From: an uncultured Pseudomonadota bacterium
GTDB taxonomy: Bacteria > Pseudomonadota > Gammaproteobacteria > Burkholderiales > SG8-39
DNA length: 42,640 nucleotides
NCBI GenBank assembly: GCA_903909415.1
Contig: CAIVVS010000126.1
Location: 1-42,640 of the forward strand
Reading direction: 5' to 3'
Below the pieces are notes generated by a model, which saw only the letters and a list, made by a program, of their open reading frames with translations, was not told the origin of the DNA and searched no databases. Every line of letters starts with the position of its first letter. Position 1 is the first letter of the stretch. A program made the position numbers and the translations under genes. Of the stretch, positions 19,991-29,805 are shown one piece after another.

Positions 19991-20709
19991 GCGCCCGCCC
20001 GGTAGTCGGCGATGCGTGCCTTGAGCCCCGGCTGCATCACCGAGTCCACCAGGTCCGCCATGTCGGCGGCGCGGGTGTCGGTCACGGTGGCGGCATGCAG
20101 CCGTGCCTGGGACGGTGGCGTGAGCGCGCAGGCGCGGGCGATTTCCGCCTCGACCAGCGCGGGCCAGTCCGCCTCGGCGCTGACGCTCGTGGCAAAGCCC
20201 CAGGTCAGCGCCTGCTCGGCGTTGATGGTGCTGCTGTCGGCCAGCATCGCGCGGGCGCGGTCGGCGCCGATGCGCGCGGCGAGGCGGCGCGTGCCCAGCT
20301 GCAGGCCGAAGCGCAGGCCCGGCATGCGGAAGCTCGTGCCGGGTGCGGCGACGCGCACCGACGCCGCGGCGAACAGGTCCGCGCCCGCGCCGAAGTTGCG
20401 TCCGCGCGCCAGCGCCAGTGTCGCGAACGGCGCGTGGTACACCGCCTGCAGCAACTGTTCGATGCGCACGACGCGCGCGAGCAGGTCGCCGTCGGACTGC
20501 TGCTCGTAGCCGGAGAAATCGAAGCCCGCCGACAGGCACTTGGGACCGGGCTCCATCACCAGCAAGCGGGTGCCGTCGGCATGCGCGATGCGCACCGCGT
20601 CCAGCAGCGCATCCACCAGCGACGCGTCCAGCGCATTGGCCTTGTCGGGCCGGTTCAGCGTGACGCGGGTGAGCGGGCCATCGCGGCCCAGCAGCAGGAC
20701 GTCGCTCAC
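19987..20709 (-). CDS. Enoyl-CoA hydratase/isomerase-family protein
   Basis: A 240-residue crotonase-fold protein. It has the N-terminal signature TRVTLNRPDKANALD, the first oxyanion-hole strand CLSAGFDFSGYE and the second GRNFGAGADLFAAA. At the usual catalytic-Glu position (P-E in hydratases) it reads MPGLRFGLQLG, so the canonical Glu appears replaced by Gly; it may be an isomerase/hydrolase-type or inactive member. It overlaps selO by 4 bases, and no fatty-acid or acyl-CoA genes lie beside it except the box set about 5 kb upstream. The substrate is unknown. Confidence 0.82.
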   Translation of the reverse strand: MSDVLLLGRDGPLTRVTLNRPDKANALDASLVDALLDAVRIAHADGTRLLVMEPGPKCLSAGFDFSGYEQQSDGDLLARVVRIEQLLQAVYHAPFATLALARGRNFGAGADLFAAASVRVAAPGTSFRMPGLRFGLQLGTRRLAARIGADRARAMLADSSTINAEQALTWGFATSVSAEADWPALVEAEIARACALTPPSQARLHAATVTDTRAADMADLVDSVMQPGLKARIADYRAGA

Positions 20710-20722
20710 TTCATTTCCTTTC

Positions 20723-20806
20723 TACGCCGCTCGCCCATGCGAGCTCCCCCGTTACGCCGAGCGCTCATGCGAGCTTCCGGTTACGCCGCCCGCTCATGCG
20801 AGCGCG
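20723..20806 (-). repeat. Three tandem 29-30-bp repeats, each with a hairpin
   Basis: Copies start at 20723, 20753 and 20782 with the shared plus-strand frame TACGCCG-CGC-CATGCGAGC. Each contains an inverted repeat: GCTCGC-CCAT-GCGAGC, GCTC-ATGC-GAGC and CGCTC-ATGC-GAGCG. The rightmost copy overlaps the stop codon of the thiol dioxygenase gene (20794-20796), so the array extends from that gene's 3' end toward the hydratase gene. It could act as an mRNA-stabilising or attenuating element. Confidence 0.8.
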
Positions 20807-21405
20807 GCCCGGACCTGCGCGCTGCGGTCCCAGAAATTCGGCAGCACGGTGTTGTGGTATCCGGACACGAAGGGCTTGGCCGCCCCGGTGACGGGGTCGA
20901 AGACATGGCGCGCGACCGCGCCGATGTTGGCGCCGTACACGTGGATGCTGATAGAGGGCCGGTCCGACAGGGCGTTGGACACGGTGTGCACGTCGCCGAT
21001 GGTGGGCGAGACGCGGTCCACCTGGCCGGGATCGACGCGGTGCTCGCCGGTCAGCTTCAGCCCGCCACCGGGAACAGGGTTGGCGTACTCACGGCACAGT
21101 TCCGCGCCGCGCATCATGCCCACCATGCCCCAGACGGTGTGGTCGTGGACCGGCGTGATCTGGCCGGGACCCCAGACGAAGCTCACCACCGAGTAACGCT
21201 CGCGCGCATCGCAGTAAAGCAGGTACTGGCGGTAGGACTCGGTGCTTTCCTTCGCGAACTCGTCCGGCAGCCAGTCGTCATGGCTGACAAGGGCGGTGAG
21301 CAGCTTGCTGCCTTCGTCGAGGATGCGGGCCTCGTTACCGCCGGCTTCGCCGAGCAGCAGGTCCATGCCGGCGATGAAATCGCAGAAACGCTGGGGATTG
21401 GCCAT
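20794..21405 (-). CDS. Cupin thiol dioxygenase, probably 3-mercaptopropionate type
   Basis: A 203-residue cysteine-dioxygenase-family protein: a mononuclear iron cupin that oxidises a small thiol to its sulfinate with O2. The three-His site is visible as H87 and H89 in PVHDHTVWG and H140 in IGDVHTVSN. Conserved Y157 is in HVYGAN. Position 60, Arg in cysteine dioxygenases, is Gln here (SYRQYLL), and the crosslink Cys position is Gly. This pattern is associated with 3-mercaptopropionate dioxygenase. The protein is soluble. It is separated by about 85 bases from each neighbour, so it may have its own promoter (minus-strand CATAAT, complement of 21435-21440). Confidence 0.85.
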   Translation of the reverse strand: MANPQRFCDFIAGMDLLLGEAGGNEARILDEGSKLLTALVSHDDWLPDEFAKESTESYRQYLLYCDARERYSVVSFVWGPGQITPVHDHTVWGMVGMMRGAELCREYANPVPGGGLKLTGEHRVDPGQVDRVSPTIGDVHTVSNALSDRPSISIHVYGANIGAVARHVFDPVTGAAKPFVSGYHNTVLPNFWDRSAQVRAALA

Positions 21406-21491
21406 GGCGGTGTCCGTTTGGTTCGGGAGCTGCGATTATGCCGCGTCCGCGCGCTGCTACCCCCAGCCACCATCCCCGGGGCAAGCCGGGA

Positions 21492-22646
21492 CTAGCCCTT
21501 GCCGCGCCCCTGGCTGGTGGGCAATGCCGCGAGCCGGCGCAATGCGTCCTGGTCGAGTTCGAATCCAAGGCCTGGCGCCTCCGGCAGGTGCAGCCAGCCT
21601 GCTTCGGGCTGCGGCAGCCCGGTATAGAACTGCTTCACCGCCTCCACGGCGACATAGTGGTATTCCACCAGCCCGCCGTTGGCCAGGCCCGCGTGCAGGT
21701 GCATGTTGTGGTGCGACCAGGCGCCGCCGTTGGCGATCGGTACGTTGAAGGCCGAGGCCATGCCGGCGATGCGCGCGCACTGGGTGTAGCCACCGCCGAT
21801 CGCCACGTTGGGCTGCAGCACGTCCACCGCTCGCGCGGCAAGCAGGTCGCGGAAGCGCCACGCCAGCCCTTCGTTCTGCCCGCAGGCCAGCGGGATGCGC
21901 TGCTGGCGGCGCAGGTCGGCGAGCAGGGCGACGTCGTTCTGCGTCACCGGCTCCTCGAAAAAGCTGATGTCGTACGGCTCGGCCGCGCGCGCCAGTTCCA
22001 GCGCCGACAGCGGGTCCAGGCTGCAGTTGGCGTCGATGTAGAGCCGCGGGCCGGGACCGACCGCCTCGCGCACCGCGCGTATGCGCGCCACGTCCTCGCG
22101 GACCACGTCCTCCACGGGACGCGGCTCGTCGCGGCGCTGCAGCGCGCCGTGGCCGACCACCATCTTCAGGCGCTGGAAGCCCTGCGACACCCACAGCCGC
22201 GCCGCTTCGGCCAGCTGTTCGCGGTCGAACACCGCGAAGCCGAAGGTCGCGTACAGCGGCACACGGTCACGTGCACCGCCCAGCAGGCGCCACACCGGCT
22301 GCCCCAGCGCCTTGCCCTTGATGTCCCAGAGCGCGATGTCCATGGCGGCGATCGCATGGCTGGCATAGCCCGTCTGGCCCCGTGGGGACAGCAGCCAGTA
22401 CAGCTTGTCCCACAGGCGCTCGTGCGCCATCGGGTCCTCGCCCAGCAGGTTGGGCGCGACCACCTCGTTCAGGATGGCGGCAAGCGCCTCTTCCTCGGTG
22501 ATCGCGGTGAAGCCGTGGCCGTGCAGGCCGGTGTCGGTTTCCACCTCGACCACGCACATCGACAGCGAGGTGCGCTTGTCCAGTCCCAGCACGGTGACGG
22601 CCACCGGGACGTTCAGCGGTGTGGCGTGGATGCGGGTGATCTTCAT
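21492..22646 (-). CDS. Enolase-superfamily enzyme (mandelate racemase/muconate lactonizing type)
   Basis: A 384-residue member of the enolase superfamily, whose enzymes abstract the alpha proton of a carboxylate using a Mg site. The capping domain is residues 1-125 (MKITRIHATPLNVPV). Barrel residues are visible: metal ligands D205 (YIDAN), E231 (FFEEP) and E259 (GQNEG), D275, and His 312/313 in AWSHHNMH. The usual K-x-K motif reads K161-M-V163, so the second Lys base is missing; a His-Asp dyad could still act. A racemase or sugar-acid dehydratase role is possible, but I cannot name the substrate. It starts 4 bases after the molybdenum hydroxylase stop, so the two are cotranscribed. Confidence 0.85.
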   Translation of the reverse strand: MKITRIHATPLNVPVAVTVLGLDKRTSLSMCVVEVETDTGLHGHGFTAITEEEALAAILNEVVAPNLLGEDPMAHERLWDKLYWLLSPRGQTGYASHAIAAMDIALWDIKGKALGQPVWRLLGGARDRVPLYATFGFAVFDREQLAEAARLWVSQGFQRLKMVVGHGALQRRDEPRPVEDVVREDVARIRAVREAVGPGPRLYIDANCSLDPLSALELARAAEPYDISFFEEPVTQNDVALLADLRRQQRIPLACGQNEGLAWRFRDLLAARAVDVLQPNVAIGGGYTQCARIAGMASAFNVPIANGGAWSHHNMHLHAGLANGGLVEYHYVAVEAVKQFYTGLPQPEAGWLHLPEAPGLGFELDQDALRRLAALPTSQGRGKG

Positions 22647-22650
22647 GGTG

Positions 22651-24918
22651 TCAGTCCTTCCAGGGTTTGGTCTGCGCCGCCTGCACCCGCGCCTGGCTGA
22701 CCAGCCGGTGCAGGCGCGCGCGTGACAGTGGCAGTTCGGTCAACTTCACTCCCAGCGGCGCCAGCGCGTTGGCCACCGCATTCGCGAGGGCCGCGCCGGT
22801 GGCGACGATCGCGCCTTCGCCCGCACCCTTGACGCCCAGCGGGTTCAGCCGCGCCGGCGCGGTCTCGGTGATCAGGGCCTCGATGGGCGGCAGGTCCGAG
22901 GCATGGGCGATCGCGTAGTCCATCAGGTTGCCGGTGAGCAACTGGCCGTGCGCGTCGTAGACCAGTTCGTCCAGCAGCGTACCGCTGATGCCCTGCGCGA
23001 CACCGCCCAGCGCCTGGCCCTGCGCGAGGACGGGATTGACGATGCGGCCGATGTCCTCCAGCGCCATGTAGCGCAACACCCGCACCACGCCGGTCTCGGG
23101 ATCGACCGCGACATGCGCCGCATGCGCGCCGTAGGTGAAGCTGCGCTTGGTCTGCTCGAACCTGGCGAGCGCCGACAGTCCGGCGACCGGCTCGCCGCGC
23201 GCGCGCGCCGCCGCCATGCGTTCCAGCAGCAGGTCGCAGGCCATCTTGACCGCGGTGCCGCCCATGATCACGCCGCGGCTGTGGTAGGTGCCCCAGCCCT
23301 CTTCCAGCAGGGTGGTGCTGCCGTGCTGCACGCGAATCGCGGCGAAGGGCACGCCCAGCGACTCGGCGGCGACCTGCGCCATCACCGTCTTCTGGCCCTG
23401 TCCCATGTCGGTGAGGCCGCAGGTGACCAGGTAGCCGCCGTCGGCCAGCACCTCGACGCGCGCGAACTCCGCCGGCCCGGCGCCGCTGGACGCGTTGAAG
23501 CAGCCCAGGCCCACCCCGTGCAGCCAGCCGTCCACCATCCTGCCGTTCAGCTTCGCGGCCTCGGCGTATCCGAAGGCCTCTAGCAACTGGTCGAAGCCGG
23601 CGCGATAGTCGCCGGTGTCGTACTCGCCGGCAACCTCGAAGGGCACCAGCTTGCCGATCGGGTAGGGCATGTCCTCCGCCGCCAGCAGGTTGAGGCGCCG
23701 TACTGCCACCGGGTCCAGGCCCAGCTCGGCACAGGCCATGTCGATCAGCCGCTCACGGAAGAAATGCGCCTCGTAGCCCCCGGAACCGCGACAAGTGCCC
23801 ACCGGCGTCTTGTTGGTGACCACCGCGATCACCTCGCAGGCGAAGTCATCGATGCACATCGGCCCGGGCAGGAACTGCGGGGCGCGCGCCGCGGCCACGC
23901 CGCCGGTGGTGCGCAGGTAGGCGCCGACGTCGGTGAGCACGATGGCGCGCAGGCCCAGGATGCGGCCCTCGCGCGTCATCGCGATCTCGAGTTCGGCTTC
24001 CATCTCGCGCGCGTGGCTGGCGCTGGCCAGGTGCTCGCTGCGGTCCTCCACCCATTTCACCGGGCGCCGCAGCTTCAGCGCCGCCCAGGGCACGAGCAGG
24101 TCTTCGGAACAGAACTCGCCGCGCACGCCGAAGGAACCGCCGGTGTCCAATTCGATCAGGTCGATGCTGGCTTCCTCGCGGCCCAGCATGCGTGCCAGCA
24201 GCCTGCGGTTGAACCAGGGCACTTTGGTCGCGCCCCAGACGACCAGCCGGCCGTCCTGCTCGGCCGCCAGCAGCCCGCGGGTCTCCATGGGCGCTGCCGT
24301 GTGGCGATGGCAGCGGAAGCGCTCGCGCCGGACGTAGGGCGCGTCCCGGAACGCGGCCTCGGGGTTGCCGCGCGACACGGTGTAGCGCGCGGCGATGTTG
24401 CTTCCCGTCTGCGGATGCAGCACCGGGCCGCCCGCGAACGCGGCCTGCGCCTCGGTGACCGCCGGCAGCGGCGCGTAATCCACCACGATCCGCTCGGCGG
24501 CGTCCAGCGCGAGGTAGCGGCTGTCGGCCACCACCAGCGCGACCGGCTCGCCGACATAGCGCGCCCGGTCGGACGCGAACGGTGGCTGGCGGTAGGGCAG
24601 GAAGGACTCGATCGGCGCCAGGCGCAGCGGCACCGGCGAATTGCAGGGCCCGAGGTCGGCGGCGGTGTAGACCGCGTGCACGCCGGGCAGGGCCAGCGCC
24701 GCGCTGCGGTCGATGCCGCGTATGCGGGCATGCGCATGCGGGCTGCGCAGCACCACGGCGTGCAGCATGCCGGGCAGCACCATGTCGGGCAGGTAGCAGC
24801 CTTCGCCGCGCAGCAGGCGCGCGTCCTCGACGCGCAGGACGCCGGCGCCCATCCAGCCCTCGGTACCGTTTCCGGTGCGGGGCGCGGCAGCGCCGGGGAG
24901 AGCGGAGAGGTCGGTCAT
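22651..24918 (-). CDS. Xanthine dehydrogenase-family molybdopterin subunit
   Basis: A 755-residue catalytic subunit of the xanthine oxidase/aldehyde oxidase family, which hydroxylates aromatic heterocycles, aldehydes or purines at a molybdenum-cytosine/molybdopterin centre. Motifs: SPHAHARI (59-66), VGEPVALVVADS, HTAAPMETRG (205-214), the cofactor-binding GGSFGVRGEF (259-268), GTCRGSGG (373-380), GQGQKTVMAQ, and the C-terminal VKGAGEG with the catalytic-type Glu at about 701. The CO-dehydrogenase active-site loop is absent, so it is not CoxL. No FAD (CoxM-like) or 2Fe-2S (CoxS-like) subunit is adjacent. The start at 24918 is inside a hairpin. It is cotranscribed with the enolase-superfamily gene. 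Confidence 0.9.
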   Translation of the reverse strand: MTDLSALPGAAAPRTGNGTEGWMGAGVLRVEDARLLRGEGCYLPDMVLPGMLHAVVLRSPHAHARIRGIDRSAALALPGVHAVYTAADLGPCNSPVPLRLAPIESFLPYRQPPFASDRARYVGEPVALVVADSRYLALDAAERIVVDYAPLPAVTEAQAAFAGGPVLHPQTGSNIAARYTVSRGNPEAAFRDAPYVRRERFRCHRHTAAPMETRGLLAAEQDGRLVVWGATKVPWFNRRLLARMLGREEASIDLIELDTGGSFGVRGEFCSEDLLVPWAALKLRRPVKWVEDRSEHLASASHAREMEAELEIAMTREGRILGLRAIVLTDVGAYLRTTGGVAAARAPQFLPGPMCIDDFACEVIAVVTNKTPVGTCRGSGGYEAHFFRERLIDMACAELGLDPVAVRRLNLLAAEDMPYPIGKLVPFEVAGEYDTGDYRAGFDQLLEAFGYAEAAKLNGRMVDGWLHGVGLGCFNASSGAGPAEFARVEVLADGGYLVTCGLTDMGQGQKTVMAQVAAESLGVPFAAIRVQHGSTTLLEEGWGTYHSRGVIMGGTAVKMACDLLLERMAAARARGEPVAGLSALARFEQTKRSFTYGAHAAHVAVDPETGVVRVLRYMALEDIGRIVNPVLAQGQALGGVAQGISGTLLDELVYDAHGQLLTGNLMDYAIAHASDLPPIEALITETAPARLNPLGVKGAGEGAIVATGAALANAVANALAPLGVKLTELPLSRARLHRLVSQARVQAAQTKPWKD

Positions 24919-24944
24919 CGAGGCGCCATCTTAGCGCCCCGATG
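24916..24944 (-). promoter_or_regulatory. Hairpin enclosing the start codon of the molybdenum hydroxylase gene
   Basis: On the minus strand an 11-bp stem (10 Watson-Crick pairs and one G-U), CATCGGGGCGC/GCGCCTCGATG, has a 7-base loop TAAGATG. Its 3' arm ends with the ATG start codon. The loop supplies an ATG that opens a four-codon frame (Met-Ala-Pro-Arg) whose TGA overlaps the gene's ATG. The upstream segment lacks a good Shine-Dalgarno sequence. Translational control or coupling is plausible. Confidence 0.55.
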
Positions 24945-24970
24945 GGGAGGTTCCTGCCGACCGGGTTCGG

Positions 24971-25000
24971 CCGCTCAGTTCAGCAGCTCAGTTCAGCCAC

Positions 25001-25009
<9 letters not shown>
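24971..25009 (-). repeat. Three tandem 13-bp repeats at the boxB 3' end
   Basis: Units CCGCTCAGTTCAG, CAGCTCAGTTCAG and CCACTCAGTTCAA are contiguous at 24971, 24984 and 24997. The rightmost includes the boxB stop codon (25001-25003) and its last two sense codons (Leu-Asn). On the coding strand the unit is CTGAACTGAG, so the gene terminus looks duplicated downstream. Confidence 0.85.
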
Positions 25010-26425
<1,416 letters not shown>

Positions 26426-26479
26426 GCTGTCCTCCGGATTCTGTTTCGCTGTATGCAGTTCGCCGTATTCGGTGCGGGC

Positions 26480-28152
<1,673 letters not shown>

Positions 28153-28156
<4 letters not shown>

Positions 28157-29142
28157 GGGGTCTCCTGGGGTACCTCGGTTGCGGGCGCGCCTTGCCGGGA
28201 TGTTTCCGGCCGGGGCGCCTCGATCGCCCGGCGCAGTTCCGCCAGGCTCTGTTGTTCGGTGCGGCCGGCGGTGTCCACCACCGCGTCCGCCTGGCCGTAC
28301 AGCCGGTCGCGGCCGACCAGGATGCGGCGCAGGTCGTCCATCGCTTCCTCGTTGTCCGCCATCGGCCGGGTGTCGCCCTGGGCCACGACGCGCGCCATGT
28401 GTTCCTCGGGATTGGCGCGCAGCCAGATGGTCATGCAGGTGGACAGCAGCAGCTCAAAGGTGCCGGGCTCGGACACGATGCTGCCGCCGGTGGCGATCAC
28501 CGCGCGCTCGTGCCGCTCCAGCACGTGTTCCAGGCAGCGCCGCTCGTAGCGGCGGTAGCCGGCCTGGCCGTAGAGCAGGAATATCTCCGAGAGGCTGGTG
28601 CCGGCCTCGGCTTCCACCTCGCGGTCCAGTTCGATGAAGGGCAGGCCGAGTTCGCGCGCCAGCGCCTCGCCCAGCGTGGACTTGCCGGCGCCGCGCAGGC
28701 CGACAAGCGCGATGCGCTCGCGGCGCGCGTCGCCCGCGCCGCCGAACTCGCGCATCAACTGCGCCCGCAGGGCAGGCAGGCGCGCCTGCGGCACGCGCTT
28801 GGCCAGTTGCAGGATCAGGCTGAGTTCCGCCGAGGGGCCTTCTTCCTCGGCAAGCAGTTCGGTGAGCGGCAGGTTCAGCGCGAGCGCGATCTGGCGCAGC
28901 AGCAGCACGGAGATGTTTCCCTGGCCGGCTTCAAGCTGCGCGAGGTAGCGCTCGGAGACGCCGGAGTCGCGCGACAGGATGCGGCGGGTCATGCCGCGGC
29001 GGGCGCGGGCGTCGCGCACCCGCTCGCCCAGGCGATGCAGCAGGTCGGCACCGCCGGACAGGGCCTCGGCCGTGGCGGTGGGCGCCACCTTGGTGCCCAT
29101 TTTTGAATCAAGTGGCTGTTTTTCCACAGATTTCGTGGCCAT
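28153..29142 (-). CDS. boxR: Transcriptional regulator BoxR (XRE helix-turn-helix plus shikimate-kinase-like domain)
   Basis: A 329-residue regulator of the BoxR/BzdR type: an XRE helix-turn-helix at residues about 38-97 (GERVRDARARRGMTRRILSRDSGV then SERYLAQLEAGQGNIS) and a linker. A shikimate-kinase-like domain follows from about 142, with P-loop GLRGAGKST at 148-156 and ELDREVEAEAG. In studied relatives this domain binds benzoyl-CoA and releases repression of benzoate genes. It is the first gene of the boxR-boxC-boxB transcript and divergent from the flavodoxin and ligase genes. ATG 29142 is used; a second in-frame ATG is at 29100. Neither has a strong Shine-Dalgarno sequence. Confidence 0.95.
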
Positions 29143-29169
29143 GGCCTGGATTGCCCTGTGCGTGCCTGC

Positions 29170-29199
29170 TTGTCCCTGTCGTTACGCCTGCAGTATAAT
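29170..29199 (+). promoter_or_regulatory. Plus-strand promoter of the flavodoxin-benzoate ligase transcript
   Basis: TTGTCC at 29170-29175, an 18-base spacer and a consensus TATAAT at 29194-29199. The -10 box lies inside TGCA-N6-TGCG (29189-29202), an operator-like site. Transcription would begin near 29206. Confidence 0.65.
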
Positions 29200-29202
29200 G
29201 CG
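29189..29202. promoter_or_regulatory. Candidate BoxR operator 1
   Basis: TGCA-GTATAA-TGCG, one base from the symmetric TGCA-N6-TGCA form. It overlaps the plus-strand -10 box. Its centre is about 31 bp (three helical turns) from operator 2. As I recall, BzdR/BoxR-type repressors recognise TGCA-containing repeats; binding here is inferred. Confidence 0.5.
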
Positions 29203-29218
29203 GGCCAATCACGACGAG

Positions 29219-29234
29219 ATGCATTATATTGCAT
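29219..29234. promoter_or_regulatory. Candidate BoxR operator 2
   Basis: Palindrome ATGCA-TTATAT-TGCAT, containing an exact TGCA-N6-TGCA at 29220-29233. It contains the minus-strand -10 (TATAAT) for boxR and lies just downstream of the predicted plus-strand start, so one bound repressor could block both directions. Confidence 0.65.
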
Positions 29235-29250
29235 CACGACGCCCACGCAA
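29223..29250 (-). promoter_or_regulatory. Minus-strand promoter of boxR-boxC-boxB
   Basis: On the minus strand TTGCGT (complement of 29245-29250), a 16-base spacer and TATAAT (complement of 29223-29228). It gives a leader of about 70 bases before boxR. The -10 box sits within operator 2. Confidence 0.6.
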
Positions 29251-29273
29251 CCCCGAACACGGAGCAAGGCAAC

Positions 29274-29750
29274 TTGGCGCTGGAACTCACCATCCTTGTC
29301 GGCACCATGACCGGCACCGCCCAGCTGGTCGCCCAGGAACTGGAACTCACGCTGGACAGCCCGGAGATGAAGGTCACGACCAAGGTGCTGGACGGCCTCG
29401 GACCCGAGGTGTTCGACGGCGGCGGCCTGTTCCTGCTCTGTACCTCGACTTACGGGCAGGGCGACGTGCCGGACAACGCGCGCCCCGCATTCGAGGGGCT
29501 GCAGGCGACGCGCCCGGACCTGTCCGCGGTGCGCTACGGCGTGATCGCCCTGGGCGACCGCACCTACGCCGAGACCTATTGCTTCGGCGGCAAGCGCTTC
29601 GATGCGCTGCTCACCGAACTGGGTGCGAAACGCATCGGCGAACCGATGCTGCACGATGCAAGTTCAGGCACGCTGCCCGAAGAGGTGGCGGTCGAATGGA
29701 TCAACGGATGGCTGGCCGAGGCACGCGAGGCGACGGGCCAGACTGCCTGA
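29274..29750 (+). CDS. Flavodoxin-like protein
   Basis: A 158-residue flavodoxin-fold protein, expected to bind FMN and carry electrons. The phosphate loop GTMTGTAQL is near residue 9. The 50s-type loop is STYGQGDVPDNA and the 90s-type loop is LGDRTYAETYCFGGKRFD, resembling the flavodoxin modules of CysJ and MioC. I chose TTG at 29274, with GGAG at 29261-29264, because it starts right before the first beta strand (ALELTILVG); an earlier TTG at 29229 lies inside the operator. It is the first gene of the transcript that continues to benzoate-CoA ligase, so a role in the box pathway is plausible but unproven. Confidence 0.87.
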   Translation: MALELTILVGTMTGTAQLVAQELELTLDSPEMKVTTKVLDGLGPEVFDGGGLFLLCTSTYGQGDVPDNARPAFEGLQATRPDLSAVRYGVIALGDRTYAETYCFGGKRFDALLTELGAKRIGEPMLHDASSGTLPEEVAVEWINGWLAEAREATGQTA

Positions 29751-29805
29751 TCGCAGTCCGGGGTCAGGATCGGTCCCGGCAACGGGGCACCAGGAGGAGG
29801 AGAGC

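Noticed and set aside
19991..20539. In-frame upstream extension of selO
   Set aside because: It overlaps the real hydratase-like gene, and the SelO family start matches the ATG at 19990.
20723..20806. CRISPR array
   Set aside because: The units are directly tandem without unique spacers, only three copies, and no cas genes are in the window.
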